From: Arthrobacter sp. APC 3897
GTDB taxonomy: Bacteria > Actinomycetota > Actinomycetes > Actinomycetales > Micrococcaceae
DNA length: 64,000 nt
Reading direction: 5' to 3'
Assembly: GCF_030407495.1 (NCBI RefSeq)
Contig: NZ_JASDDG010000018.1
Location: 19,301 to 83,300, forward strand
Under the pieces are notes generated by a model. It had not been told where the DNA came from. It did not search any database and worked only from the letters and a program-made list of their open reading frames with translations. Below, piece by piece: positions 1 through 9,703 of the stretch. The position numbers were made by a program, and so were the translations under genes. Each line of letters begins with the position of its first letter. Within the stretch, counting starts at the first letter, position 1.

Positions 1-367
1 GCCCATCATGAACGGGATCATGAATTGTTGACCGCCTTTGGGCGGGCATTTGCCATTGGGGTCTGAAAGAGTCGCTGCGCGGGGTGGGGGACCACTCCTA
101 GAAACCTGCATGGCGCCTTTAGTAGACCTGCGCCGAATTGGCATACAGCCACAGGTGCTCGGAAACAGCGTATAAATCCGCGCTGATTATCATTCGACAC
201 GGGGTGGGCCCGTGCTGCGCCCGCTTGCTAATCGGCGAAGTTACGGCTGCCCCAGCATGGAGTGAAACCGGGGCAGTTGGTTGCAGCTTTCGTTCTTAGA
301 CAGCAGATGGGGGGAGTCTCGTTCTGAGACTCCCCCATAGATATTTGGTTTGCGCCCCTAGGAGACG
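1..367. other. Left-edge region without a convincing gene
   Basis: This is the only gap longer than 300 bases besides the pseudogene zone. It is AT-richer than most of the window. One forward frame is open from base 1 to a stop at 64-66 and could be the last 21 codons of a gene cut by the window edge, but so short a piece cannot be identified. The rest holds only short spurious reading frames and a strong hairpin at 310-336. Confidence 0.4.
310..336. terminator. Hairpin downstream of the large teichoic-acid-type transferase gene
   Basis: GGGGGAGTCTC and GAGACTCCCCC form a perfect 11-bp stem closed by a 5-base loop, lying 31 bases beyond the stop codon of the minus-strand gene that ends at 368. 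There is no clean T-run on the minus strand side, so it may act as a transcript 3'-end structure or as a terminator for transcription in the other direction, where ATATTTGGTTT follows. Confidence 0.55.
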
Positions 368-3300
368 TCAGAGATGTGATGCGCCCCAAATATGGTCGTA
401 AACACGCTGTGCGGCCTTCCCATCATCGTGGGATGCGTACAACTTTCTGAAGCTCTCGTATTTATCCGCATAAGCCGTGGTGGGACCCTGAAGTATCGAT
501 TCAACCAGGGACTCCGTGCTGGCAACGATGGGACCCGGACTAGTGGATTCAAAGTCGAAATAGAATCCTCTGACCGAATCGCGGTATCTCTCCAAATCAG
601 GTGCGAGGAAGTACATGGGCTTCCCGGTGACACAGTAGTCGAACATGACCGATGAATAGTCGGTGACTAAAAGATCGGAAGCTGTGTACAGCTCATTTAT
701 GTCTTCATAATCTGTCACGTCGATGCAACTTAGATTAGTAAGTGCCGGCACTTGACCAGCAACATTGCTGTGTCCCCTTACCAGAAAAACAAAATTGGCT
801 CCCAGGCGGTCGTTTGCTTTCTGGAAATCCAGGAAGGAACTCATCTGATATCGATTGCCCTGGCCTCTGAGGTAATCCCGCCAGGTCGGCGCATAAAGAA
901 CAACAGTCTTGTCTTCATCGATGCCTAAGCGACTCCGGACGGCAGCACGTAGAGGGTAATGGTCATCCTGAACCAAAGTGTCATTACGTGGATAGCCTTC
1001 AGTGACAACGCGACAACTAGTGCCGAAGGCTCGGGGAAGAACTTCGGCAGAGAAGTCGTTCTGTGCAAGCAGGAAGTCCCAGTATCGGGCTTCACGTTGC
1101 ATCAAATTTACATAAGGCAACGATAGATGAGTCGACGGTATGTCGTTTCCAATACGCTTCAGTGGTGTTCCGTGCCAAGTCTGAACGTATTTTTGGCCTG
1201 CGCGCTTTCGGTAATAGAAAGGAAAGTTGTTGTTGTTTACGAGATATTCGACGGTATGAAGTTTTCTGTACCACTCCTCCGAGTACCGGATGAGCGGGAC
1301 TGCCCCGGTAGGAACATGCACCGAAAGGTCAACTACTGACCAATATCTGGTTCGGGGATCATCCCGGCGATCCATTTCATTGAATAGTGCGAGGCCTGAG
1401 TCTGTGACTGACTTGCCACCGAAGGACTCAAATAAAACGGCCCCGGGCTCTAGGGGGAGTTCGGAAAATTCAGGAATCCGGTCCTGAAGAGTTCTCTGCC
1501 TGTACTTACCTCTCTCAGAGGTATCCAGAGGTGCCAACACCTGCAACGCGAGGGCGCCAGCCCTTGGCGTACGACCAAGCTTCAACCGTGTGGTTTGCGT
1601 CGTTAGTTCCTGAGGAAGGCGAAGCTCAAGGTCCTTGGTAACTGGTATCCAATACTCATGACTTTCTCCACCCAACGATTCTGTGGCACACCGGACCGTA
1701 TAGGTGCCGGACGTTAGGACCTCACGAGAAGAGCCATGCTTTTCACGATTGAGCACAAAAGTCGTAGTCATTGCGCCGGATCCGTGGAGGACTTCGGTTT
1801 TGGACGGCCTTACCCTGTGTGCGTCGCTAGCTAGTACCAATGGAGGCAAGGTCAGGTAGGGGGGAGTGCCGACGACACACTTGGCACGGTACTCCACCTT
1901 CAGCTCATTTGTGGCGGCGTCGTAAGAGGCGTCATCTATAACTAGTCTCCACCGCTGCTGCGTCAGCTCGAGGTACCCGTATCCCGACACCGTAGCGCGA
2001 AGATTATTGATGTCCTCGGAAGTTCTGTTCAGAGACTCAATATCTGTGGGCCAAGCTATATGGTGCAGCTTTCCGTCGCTGCTGATGACCCTCACCTTAT
2101 ACATGTAGTTCGCGGTGGGCGGCTGGTCCTCATTCAGGGTGGGTACATCAATGATGAACTTGGCCGCTTCATCGGCCGGCCCCGGAATCTTCCGGCCGTC
2201 GAGTTCGATACCGAGCTTCGGACACTCAATCCTTATGCCCACGAGATCTTCGCCTGGTGCCCCGGTGACGCTCAAATTCACCGTCTGATCTTCAACGCTA
2301 AGTTCCGTTACAAAACGACGCTGCTTCACGTCAAAGAATGACAGGCCGTATTGTTTGGAGAATCGAGTGATGAGTCTACGGTTTCCGGCGGCGTCAAGAA
2401 GGGGCATGCTCGCAGTCGTCCCACCGGCATCTTTCGTCAGAAAATTTGACGTGATATTTTCGTTGTCCAAACTGAGCGACAGCGACAGCGCCCACTCGGA
2501 GCCATCGTGCTGTGGTCCGGTCGGCAAAGAATCCAAGTCGACCTCAGCCACAAAGCCAGTGCCCGCATAACTAACCCAAGGGTCACCGTCGACTGCGTCA
2601 ACGTCGAAGTCTGAACGTTTTATCGGACCTAGTTCGATTCGCTGGGAAGAGAGAATGTCAATGAGTTCAACACGAGGTACACCGGGGTAGTATTTCGGGC
2701 TCAGACCTTCAATAAATGCGTAACCGGAAATTTCCATGGACCGTGGACCTGTTTTCCGCATTGCGGTTAGGCGGCTCTTAACGCTGAGGTTCTTTGGGTC
2801 GACACGCATCAAACCGGGTTCCGGAATGTAATCTATATCCTCAAGATATGCAGGTTTCGCAGTCAGGCCGGAATGATCCTTCTCAATTTCGAAGGAGTGT
2901 CCGTACTCAGCCAAGTGCAGTACTACCTTTTCTGCATTTTTACGATCCGCAGACCCAATGAGACGTACCAGTATCTTGTGATGTGGGGACATCTCATTGA
3001 GTACGGCGTCATCCAAGTCAGCCGCCAGCCGTTCAACCCCTCGTTGGAGCTCTTTCCAATACTTGTCATCAACCCGAGGAATAAGGCTGTAGTACTGACC
3101 AAGATCTGGTCCAAGGGTCCGTGCAAGCCACGCGATCCTGGTGGATTCTTTACCAGCTTCTTGGAGAAGTTTCGCGACGCAATCTATTGCCGCCAGTCGA
3201 TCTCTCACATCAACATATCGTTCCTTCTGCTGTGTGATCGACGAGTTATCGCTGCGGATCCGCCAGTCATAGACTACTTCTTTTACAACATCGAATTTAG

Positions 3301-4087
3301 TCGAGAGTAGATAGGCTTTGGCGGTAGTCTCCTGGTCTTCGTAGAGAACACCCTCTGGGAACTGTCCGATGTTTAGATCCCAAAACGTCTTCCGGAATAG
3401 TTTGTTACAGGCAAATACGTCCTGCAATATTCCGGGACAGTCTTCGACACTGATTCCATGTTGGGGTTCTGCATGGAGCCTTTCCGCCCATGCAGGAACA
3501 CGCCTGACGCCGTTCGTTAGACGCCTGATTGTTCCCACCACAAAATCGGACCCGGTGTCGGTAAGTGTACGAATCATCTGGGTATAGGCATCACGCGGAA
3601 TGATGTCATCGGAATCCACAAATGATAGGAAATCACCAGTTGACTCCTTGATTCCCGTATTCCGTGCCGCGCCTAGTCCGGCGTTGTCTTTATTTATCAA
3701 TCGTATACGTGTGTCGGAGGACGCCAAAGCCTCTGCTATAGCAACGCTTGAATCGGTGGAACCATCGTTTATCAGAAGTATTTCAAGATGTGGATATGAC
3801 TGTGAAGTAATACTTTCGACACACTCGGCAAGATAATCTTCGACATTATAAACAGGAATTATGACTGATATGGTTCCAAGATGCTGTGGTGCGGGTTTTG
3901 ACTTCGAATCCAACACATGCAGGTTGTCTTCTTTGATAGCGACCTTTGGGGGCAGCATTAGCTCTTTTTTTGTCTTAGCTGCGGAGATATTGGCTGCCGA
4001 AAGTAGGGGGCGGACCTGGTTTCGTACAGATGGTGGAACTCGTCGCCACACAGCTCTTAGGTATGGAGATCTTACGTGCGGTGACAT
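368..4087 (-). CDS. Bifunctional GT2 glycosyltransferase / CDP-glycerol glycerophosphotransferase
   Basis: A 1239-residue protein with two catalytic modules. Residues about 72-330 are a GT-A fold family 2 glycosyltransferase: SVIIPVYN near 74, INDGSTDSS near 106 and the metal-binding FVDSDD near 156. The C-terminal ~350 residues resemble the TagB/TagF glycerophosphotransferase family, with WHGTPLKRIG, YAPTWRD and VTDYSSVMFDY. The ~450 residues between are beta-rich and match no family I recognise. The expected role is transfer of sugar and polyol phosphate to a cell-wall teichoic-acid-like polymer at the cytoplasmic membrane face. AAAGGTG sits just upstream of the ATG. The gene is AT-richer than the core genes, which suggests acquisition by transfer. 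It lies directly downstream of the UDP-GlcNAc epimerase gene, probably in one operon. Confidence 0.88.
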   Translation of the reverse strand: MSPHVRSPYLRAVWRRVPPSVRNQVRPLLSAANISAAKTKKELMLPPKVAIKEDNLHVLDSKSKPAPQHLGTISVIIPVYNVEDYLAECVESITSQSYPHLEILLINDGSTDSSVAIAEALASSDTRIRLINKDNAGLGAARNTGIKESTGDFLSFVDSDDIIPRDAYTQMIRTLTDTGSDFVVGTIRRLTNGVRRVPAWAERLHAEPQHGISVEDCPGILQDVFACNKLFRKTFWDLNIGQFPEGVLYEDQETTAKAYLLSTKFDVVKEVVYDWRIRSDNSSITQQKERYVDVRDRLAAIDCVAKLLQEAGKESTRIAWLARTLGPDLGQYYSLIPRVDDKYWKELQRGVERLAADLDDAVLNEMSPHHKILVRLIGSADRKNAEKVVLHLAEYGHSFEIEKDHSGLTAKPAYLEDIDYIPEPGLMRVDPKNLSVKSRLTAMRKTGPRSMEISGYAFIEGLSPKYYPGVPRVELIDILSSQRIELGPIKRSDFDVDAVDGDPWVSYAGTGFVAEVDLDSLPTGPQHDGSEWALSLSLSLDNENITSNFLTKDAGGTTASMPLLDAAGNRRLITRFSKQYGLSFFDVKQRRFVTELSVEDQTVNLSVTGAPGEDLVGIRIECPKLGIELDGRKIPGPADEAAKFIIDVPTLNEDQPPTANYMYKVRVISSDGKLHHIAWPTDIESLNRTSEDINNLRATVSGYGYLELTQQRWRLVIDDASYDAATNELKVEYRAKCVVGTPPYLTLPPLVLASDAHRVRPSKTEVLHGSGAMTTTFVLNREKHGSSREVLTSGTYTVRCATESLGGESHEYWIPVTKDLELRLPQELTTQTTRLKLGRTPRAGALALQVLAPLDTSERGKYRQRTLQDRIPEFSELPLEPGAVLFESFGGKSVTDSGLALFNEMDRRDDPRTRYWSVVDLSVHVPTGAVPLIRYSEEWYRKLHTVEYLVNNNNFPFYYRKRAGQKYVQTWHGTPLKRIGNDIPSTHLSLPYVNLMQREARYWDFLLAQNDFSAEVLPRAFGTSCRVVTEGYPRNDTLVQDDHYPLRAAVRSRLGIDEDKTVVLYAPTWRDYLRGQGNRYQMSSFLDFQKANDRLGANFVFLVRGHSNVAGQVPALTNLSCIDVTDYEDINELYTASDLLVTDYSSVMFDYCVTGKPMYFLAPDLERYRDSVRGFYFDFESTSPGPIVASTESLVESILQGPTTAYADKYESFRKLYASHDDGKAAQRVYDHIWGASHL

Positions 4088-4111
4088 TGTGTCTGCACCT
4101 TTCTAGAGGTG

Positions 4112-5293
4112 TTAATTGTCGGTATTTTTAGGTAGCTCACTTGCGGGCAGATTAATATCAGCGACGTTTTGCGGCGAGGTTTGAATAAAAAACCTGCTAA
4201 TGGCATCGAGTGTACGGCGTGCGGCGAACCCATCGCCGTACGGATTTATAGCCTTGGACATGGAATCGAAGTAGTCCCGGTCATGGAGCACCCGGTTCAC
4301 CTCGTACACAATCCTGTCCTCACCGGTGCCGATGAGCTTCACGACGCCGGCTTCCACTGCTTCCGGCCGCTCAGTGTTTTCCCTCATCACCAGCACGGGG
4401 ACACCCAGGCTGGGGGCCTCTTCCTGGACTCCGCCGGAATCGGTCAGGATGATGTGTGCCAGCGACAGCAGCCGGGTGAACTCGCCGTACTCAAGCGGTT
4501 CGGTGACCAGGACGTTGGCCAAACCGTCCAGATGGGGGAGCACTGCCTCGCGGACCAGCGGATTGGCATGGGCCGGCAGCACAATGCTTAGGTTGGGCTC
4601 GGCGGCGGCAATGCGGGCGAGGGCCCGGCCAATGCCCTGCATTCCTTCGCCCTGGTTTTCCCTGCGGTGTGTGGTGACCAGCAGGATTCTGCGGCCGGAG
4701 TCTGCCAGGTCTTCCAGCTCCGGGTCCTTGAAGGGAACGTTCTTCTCCACCGTGGCCAGCAGGGCGTCCACAACAGTGTTGCCGGTAACCACAATGCTGG
4801 CCGGGTTGATGTTTTCTGCCAGCAGGTTTTGCCGGCTTCCCTCAGTAGGCGCCAGATGCAGAGAGGCGAGCTGGGACGTGATTTTCCGGTTGCCCTCCTC
4901 AGGGAAAGGCGAATGCGGGTCCCCGCTGCGCAGTCCGGCTTCCACATGGACCACGGGAATGCCGTGGTAGAAGGCTGCCATGGCTGCGGCGGTGGAGGTG
5001 GTGGTATCGCCCTGGACAATGACGGCGTCCGGGCGGTTGACGTTAAAGAGTTTTTCCAGCCCGTCGATGGTCCGGGCAAGAATGCTGTTGAGGGTCTGGC
5101 CCGGCTCGAAAATGTTCAGGTCATGGTCAGGTTCAATCCCAAACAGGTTGTTGACCTGGTCCAGCATCGAGCGGTGCTGGCCGGTGACAGTGACAAAGCA
5201 GTCCAGCACGTCAGACTTCTTCAGGGCGGCTACGATCGGCGCCATTTTGATGGCTTCCGGCCGGGTGCCATAAATAGGCATGACCACTGGCAT
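4112..5293 (-). CDS. wecB: UDP-N-acetylglucosamine 2-epimerase (non-hydrolysing)
   Basis: 393 residues, normal for the WecB/MnaA family that interconverts UDP-GlcNAc and UDP-ManNAc, a precursor for teichoic-acid linkage units and other wall glycans. Visible signatures are GTRPEAIKMAP at residues 9-19, the QHR site near 39, VQGDTTT, HVEAGLRSGD followed by PFPEEGNR, THRREN, DSGGVQEEAP and NTERPE. GGGGAA precedes the ATG. The 3' ~120 bases (4112-4230) are clearly AT-rich while the rest is GC-rich core-like sequence, so the end of the gene appears mosaic. The downstream transferase starts only 24 bases after the stop, consistent with co-transcription. Confidence 0.93.
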   Translation of the reverse strand: MPVVMPIYGTRPEAIKMAPIVAALKKSDVLDCFVTVTGQHRSMLDQVNNLFGIEPDHDLNIFEPGQTLNSILARTIDGLEKLFNVNRPDAVIVQGDTTTSTAAAMAAFYHGIPVVHVEAGLRSGDPHSPFPEEGNRKITSQLASLHLAPTEGSRQNLLAENINPASIVVTGNTVVDALLATVEKNVPFKDPELEDLADSGRRILLVTTHRRENQGEGMQGIGRALARIAAAEPNLSIVLPAHANPLVREAVLPHLDGLANVLVTEPLEYGEFTRLLSLAHIILTDSGGVQEEAPSLGVPVLVMRENTERPEAVEAGVVKLIGTGEDRIVYEVNRVLHDRDYFDSMSKAINPYGDGFAARRTLDAISRFFIQTSPQNVADINLPASELPKNTDN

Positions 5294-5413
5294 AAATTCC
5301 CCGCTTAGCTTGACAACTGCGCGATAACTCGGCTCAGTCTAACCGAAACGCATTTGGGGGGAATAAGAAGTCGAATCCGGACAGGTAGAGTACTTTTCAC
5401 CTCATCCCGGGCA

Positions 5414-5662
5414 TTACCCGAAGAGGACCAGCAGGGCTATCAGCGCGGGAACCGAAAGACACACCAGGGTTGTCAGCGCCAGGGCCACCAGACGCTTCCT
5501 GCGGTGCGCCCGGTCCTGTTCGGATTGGGGTGCGCGGCTGCCTGCCGGCGGACGGGGCAGAGGATCGGTGCGCTTGCCCTGCCCGGTCTCTGTCTCTGGC
5601 CCAAGGGGGGTGTCCCTCATATGTCTTGCCGCGGCAATGTCCGCGTACCGCTTGTTGGCCAT
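5414..5662 (-). CDS. Small single-pass membrane protein, function unknown
   Basis: An 82-residue product starting MANKRYADIAAARHMRD. The first ~50 residues are hydrophilic, rich in Arg, Pro and Thr, and the last ~25 are a hydrophobic helix (VALALTTLVCLSVPALIALL) ending three residues before the stop. This is a tail-anchored topology with the N-terminus probably cytoplasmic. An upstream in-frame ATG would add six residues without a better ribosome site. No family is recognised. It lies alone between wecB and the divergent DAK2 gene. Confidence 0.6.
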   Translation of the reverse strand: MANKRYADIAAARHMRDTPLGPETETGQGKRTDPLPRPPAGSRAPQSEQDRAHRRKRLVALALTTLVCLSVPALIALLVLFG

Positions 5663-5803
5663 GACCCAACTTTCCCACATTTATGCAAATCGTTATCGGC
5701 GACGCCAAGGCGCCTGCGGTAGAGTTCCTACTGACCAAACCGGCACGCAGGCAATGAGGCCAGCGCTCCGGATCAGAGGTGCCAGCACGGAAACGGAATC
5801 ACT

Positions 5804-6808
5804 TTGCAGACCAAAATCACCGCGAACGCACAAGCGCTGAAGCGATGGTTGAGCAACGCCGAAGTATCCCTGGGTAACCACAGTGACCGGCTGAACGCGA
5901 TCAATATCTTTCCGGTGGCCGACGGCGATACCGGCACTAACCTGTATCTCACGCTCCGCTCCGCCTCGCGGGCGGTCACCGACGTCGACACCACAGACAT
6001 CGGGGAACTGCTCGGCATCGCCGGGCGCGCGGCCATGGAAGACGCCAAGGGCAATTCAGGCACTCTGCTTTCCGTGTTCCTGACCGCCATGGCTGAACCG
6101 CTGCAGGGCTGCACGCGGCTTTCCGCGCCGCTGCTGGCCACTGCGCTGCACCGGGCGCAGCTTCGCTCCTGGTCCGTCCTGAGCGACCCGGTGCCCGGCA
6201 CCATGCTCTCGGTGCTGGAGGAAGCGGCCCGTGCCGCCATGGATGAGGAAGCCGCGCAGTCCGGTGATGACAGCAACGTGGGGCTGGCCACCACTTTGCG
6301 CGCCGTCATGAATGCCGCCCTGGCCGCCGTCGTCAACACCGAGCTGCAGCTGGACGCCCTCACCCAGGCCCGGGTGGTGGACGCCGGGGGAGTCGGGTTC
6401 CTGCTGGTGCTTGATGCCCTGCGTGCCTCGGCCCTGGGCGAGGAGCTGCAGGAAGAACTGCTGGACGGTCTGCACGGCTATGACGTGCAGGCCCCCCACA
6501 TCCACAGCACCATGCCCCGGATGGAGGGCGTGGAAGTCATGTGCACCATCACGCTGAGCCCGCTGGACGCCGCCACGCTGCGCCTGCAGCTGGATGAGGT
6601 GGGTGACTCCGTGATCATGAGCGCCGTGAACGCGGTGGGGGAAGGGTACCGCTGGCGTGTGCACGTCCACACGCCCGACGCCGGCACCGCCATTGACCTG
6701 CTGCGCACCGTGGGCGAACCCATGAACCTGACGGTCACGGAACTGTCCGCCGACGGACATGAAACCAAGGAAATCATCAGCGAGATCCATGAGGCCCATG
6801 AAGTCTAA
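5804..6808 (+). CDS. DAK2 domain protein (FakA-like kinase, short form)
   Basis: 334 residues with a TTG start. The N-terminal ~200 residues are a DAK2/DhaL-like ATP-binding domain: NIFPVADGDTGTN near 32-44 holds the acidic Mg-binding residues, KGNSGTLLSVFL and DAGGVGFLLVLDAL follow. The later part resembles the middle domain of FakA (VHVHTPDAGTA). Fatty acid kinase FakA is normally about 550 residues, so the C-terminal third is missing here, and no DegV/FakB partner gene is in the window. Fatty acid phosphorylation is therefore possible but unproven. The stop overlaps the recG start by 11 bases, indicating translational coupling, a frequent arrangement in actinobacteria and firmicutes. Confidence 0.85.
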   Translation: MQTKITANAQALKRWLSNAEVSLGNHSDRLNAINIFPVADGDTGTNLYLTLRSASRAVTDVDTTDIGELLGIAGRAAMEDAKGNSGTLLSVFLTAMAEPLQGCTRLSAPLLATALHRAQLRSWSVLSDPVPGTMLSVLEEAARAAMDEEAAQSGDDSNVGLATTLRAVMNAALAAVVNTELQLDALTQARVVDAGGVGFLLVLDALRASALGEELQEELLDGLHGYDVQAPHIHSTMPRMEGVEVMCTITLSPLDAATLRLQLDEVGDSVIMSAVNAVGEGYRWRVHVHTPDAGTAIDLLRTVGEPMNLTVTELSADGHETKEIISEIHEAHEV

Positions 6809-9017
6809 CGTTCCCCCGGAACTGGACTTCCCGCTCGAACGGCGCATCGGCAAGCCCTCCGCCGCCAAGCTCGACAAGTACCTGGGCCTGAAAACCGTGG
6901 GCGACCTCCTGCACCACTTTCCGCGGCGCTACCTGGAACGCGGGGAACTGACGCCCATCGCGGAGATCCCCTTCGATGAGGAAGTCACCCTGATCGCCCG
7001 GGTGCAGAGCGCCAACGCCCGGCGCATGCAGACCCGCAAGGGGACTCTCCTTGAAGTGGTGGTCACCGATGACGCCTCCGGAGCCCTGGGCCAGCTGCAC
7101 CTGACCTTTTTCAACGGCTGGAACGCTCAGAAGGAACTCACAGTGGGCACCCGCGCCATGTTCTCGGGCAAGGTGGGCGTCTACAAGCAGCAGCTGACGC
7201 TGACCAACCCCAACTACGTGGTGCTCGATGACGAAGCCGACGACGAGGAAATGGCCAAGCGCCCCATCCCCGTCTATCCCGCCACCGCCAAGCTCAACAG
7301 CTGGGACATCAAGAAAGCAGTGGACCTGCTGCTGGACACCATGCAGACCGAACAGCTGCAGGACCCCATTCCCGGGCCCATCCGGAAGACGGAGCACCTG
7401 CTGGGGCTGGCTGAGGCCTACGAGAAGATTCACCGGCCGGCGGAGATCGGGGAGGCGTACAAGGCCCGGCACCGGTTCCGCTACCAGGAAGCTCTGGTGC
7501 TCCAGACGGCGCTGGCCCGCCGCCGCAGCTACGCAGCCAAGGAAGATGCCACAGCGCGCCCGCCCAGCCCGGGCCGCCTGCTGGACAAATTTGATGCATC
7601 CCTGCCGTTCACGCTCACCGACGGCCAGTTCGGCGTCGGCCGTGAGCTCGCGGAGGACCTCGCCCGCCCGCATCCGATGAACCGGCTGCTGCAGGGCGAG
7701 GTGGGTTCCGGCAAGACACTGGTGGCGCTGCGCGCAATGCTCCAGGTGATCGACGCCGGCGGTCAGGCGGCTCTGCTGGCCCCCACCGAGGTCCTCGCGG
7801 CGCAGCACTATGAATCCATCACCAAAACCCTGGGCCCGCTGGGGCAGGGGGGACGGCTGGGGAGCGACGACGACGCCACCCGGGTCACGCTGCTGACCGG
7901 GTCCATGGACACCGGCGGACGCCGTGCCGCTCTGCTGGATGCCGCGGGCGGCGCCGCCGGCATAGTGATCGGCACCCACGCGCTGCTCTCCGAACACGTG
8001 CAGTTCGCGGACCTCGGGCTCGTCGTCGTGGACGAACAGCACCGGTTCGGTGTGGAGCAGCGGGATGTCCTGCGGACCAAGGGCCGCAGTACCCCGCACC
8101 TGCTGGTCATGACGGCCACTCCCATTCCGCGGACCGTGGCCATGACAGTGTTCGGCGATCTGGAAGTCTCTACCCTGACCGAACTGCCGGCCGGACGGGC
8201 ACCTATCTCCACCTTCATGGCGCCGCTGGCCGAGAACCCGGCCTGGGGCCGCCGCATCTGGGAACGCGCCCGCGAGGAGATCGACGCCGGACGGCAGGTG
8301 TACGTGGTCTGCCCCAAGATCGGGGACAAGGAAGAGGAACCGGGAACCGACCTGACCCTGCTGGATTATGGACCGCCCCCGGCCGGAAAAGCGAACAAAC
8401 CGGAGCTGGCATCAGTAGCCGAGATGTACCAGCAGCTCGCCGAGGCGCCGGCGCTCGCGGGCGTCCGGATTGGAGTCCTTCACGGCAGGCTGGATCCCGT
8501 GGACAAGACCGAGACCATGGCGGCGTTTACCCGCGGCGACATTGACCTGCTGATCTCCACCACGGTCATCGAAGTGGGTGTGGACGTCCATAACGCCTCG
8601 CTCATGGTGATCATGGACGCTGACCGTTTCGGCATCTCCCAGCTGCACCAGCTGCGCGGACGGGTGGGCCGCGGCGGCCTGCCAGGCACCTGCCTGCTGG
8701 TCACCCGGCTGGAGCCCGGGCATCCCAGCCGGGAGCGGCTTGAGGCAGTGGCATCCACCACCGACGGTTTTGAGCTCTCCCGCCGGGACCTGGAGCTGCG
8801 CCGTGAAGGGGACATTCTGGGGGCCTCCCAGTCCGGCGGGCGTTCCACGCTGAAACTGCTGCGGGCTATCCAGGACGAGCCGCTGATTGAAAAGGCCCGT
8901 GCTTCCGCCTCAGCCCTGGTGGCGGAGGATCCGGATCTGACGCAGCACCCGGCGCTGAACGAGGCGATCGAGGATTACCTGAACCCGGAGAAGGAAGCCT
9001 TCCTGGACCGCGGCTAG
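6798..9017 (+). CDS. recG: ATP-dependent DNA helicase RecG
   Basis: 739 residues. RecG remodels stalled replication forks and Holliday junctions. An N-terminal wedge/OB region (FPRRYLERGELTPI, then TLIARVQSANARR) is followed by superfamily 2 helicase motifs: GEVGSGKT (Walker A), VVVDEQHRFGVEQR (the DEQH box), TATPIPRT, and the C-terminal HQLRGRVGRG. I chose the ATG at 6798 (MKSNVPPELD) because homologues begin there; an in-frame start at 6759 would lie deep inside the preceding gene. Length is slightly above typical because of an acidic/Gly insert around the second helicase domain (EEEPGTDLTLLD). Confidence 0.95.
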   Translation: MKSNVPPELDFPLERRIGKPSAAKLDKYLGLKTVGDLLHHFPRRYLERGELTPIAEIPFDEEVTLIARVQSANARRMQTRKGTLLEVVVTDDASGALGQLHLTFFNGWNAQKELTVGTRAMFSGKVGVYKQQLTLTNPNYVVLDDEADDEEMAKRPIPVYPATAKLNSWDIKKAVDLLLDTMQTEQLQDPIPGPIRKTEHLLGLAEAYEKIHRPAEIGEAYKARHRFRYQEALVLQTALARRRSYAAKEDATARPPSPGRLLDKFDASLPFTLTDGQFGVGRELAEDLARPHPMNRLLQGEVGSGKTLVALRAMLQVIDAGGQAALLAPTEVLAAQHYESITKTLGPLGQGGRLGSDDDATRVTLLTGSMDTGGRRAALLDAAGGAAGIVIGTHALLSEHVQFADLGLVVVDEQHRFGVEQRDVLRTKGRSTPHLLVMTATPIPRTVAMTVFGDLEVSTLTELPAGRAPISTFMAPLAENPAWGRRIWERAREEIDAGRQVYVVCPKIGDKEEEPGTDLTLLDYGPPPAGKANKPELASVAEMYQQLAEAPALAGVRIGVLHGRLDPVDKTETMAAFTRGDIDLLISTTVIEVGVDVHNASLMVIMDADRFGISQLHQLRGRVGRGGLPGTCLLVTRLEPGHPSRERLEAVASTTDGFELSRRDLELRREGDILGASQSGGRSTLKLLRAIQDEPLIEKARASASALVAEDPDLTQHPALNEAIEDYLNPEKEAFLDRG

Positions 9018-9088
9018 GCCGTCCGTGCCCCCGCACAGGCCGCCCCGCAGTGTCCGGGCACCGATTCAAAGCCCGATAAAGTGAACCC

Positions 9089-9703
9089 ATGAGCCGCATC
9101 ATTGCCGGAACCGCCGGCGGAACCTCCCTGACCAGCGTTCCCGGAACAGGAACCCGCCCCACCACGGACCGGGTGAAGGAAGCCCTGTTCTCCCGGCTGG
9201 AGTCCTATGACGTCCTGTCGGGGGCGCGCGTGCTGGATCTCTTTGCCGGTTCCGGCGCCCTGGGCATTGAAAGCGCCAGCCGCGGCGCCGTCTCCGTGGA
9301 CCTGGTGGAGCTGGCCGACAAGGCTGCCGGCACCTGCAGGCAGAACGCAAAACTGATCAATGACGCCGCCGGGCGGCCGGTGGTCAACGTGCACCGCGCC
9401 AAGGCCGACACCTACCTGCTGCGCGTGCCCGCCGAGGTCACCTGGGACCTCGTCTTCCTGGACCCGCCCTATGACCTGGACGAAGAAGACTTGAACTCCG
9501 TGCTGCGGGCACTGCCCCGGCACCTGGCCGAGGGCGCCGTCGTCGTCCTGGAACGCTCCGCCCGCTCACCGGAGCCGGAGTGGCCCGCCGGGATGGAACG
9601 CTTCAGCGAACGCAAGTACGGGGAGACCACGCTGTGGTTCGCTGAACCTGCGCAGGCTTCCGGTGAGGAAGCCGGGGACGCACAGGCGGACGGCGCTTCC
9701 TAG
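9089..9703 (+). CDS. rsmD: 16S rRNA (guanine(966)-N(2))-methyltransferase RsmD
   Basis: 204 residues. RsmD methylates G966 of 16S rRNA using SAM. The sequence shows RIIAGTAGG at the N-terminus, TRPTTDRVKEALFS, the SAM-binding LDLFAGSGALGIE near 50, and the catalytic LDPPYDL near 128. A 20-residue acidic tail follows the conserved fold. In many actinobacteria this gene lies between recG and coaD, as here, although four genes have come between rsmD and coaD. Its last 4 bases overlap the 3' end of the convergent spermidine-synthase-like gene. Confidence 0.93.
   Translation: MSRIIAGTAGGTSLTSVPGTGTRPTTDRVKEALFSRLESYDVLSGARVLDLFAGSGALGIESASRGAVSVDLVELADKAAGTCRQNAKLINDAAGRPVVNVHRAKADTYLLRVPAEVTWDLVFLDPPYDLDEEDLNSVLRALPRHLAEGAVVVLERSARSPEPEWPAGMERFSERKYGETTLWFAEPAQASGEEAGDAQADGAS

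Noticed and set aside
1..66. 3' end of a transposase or other gene at the left edge
   Set aside because: Only about 21 codons are visible and none matches a motif that can be named; kept as an unassigned edge.
2873..3310. 145-codon plus-strand frame opposite the large transferase
   Set aside because: It lies within the glycosyltransferase gene, whose motifs are intact across the same bases; no independent support.
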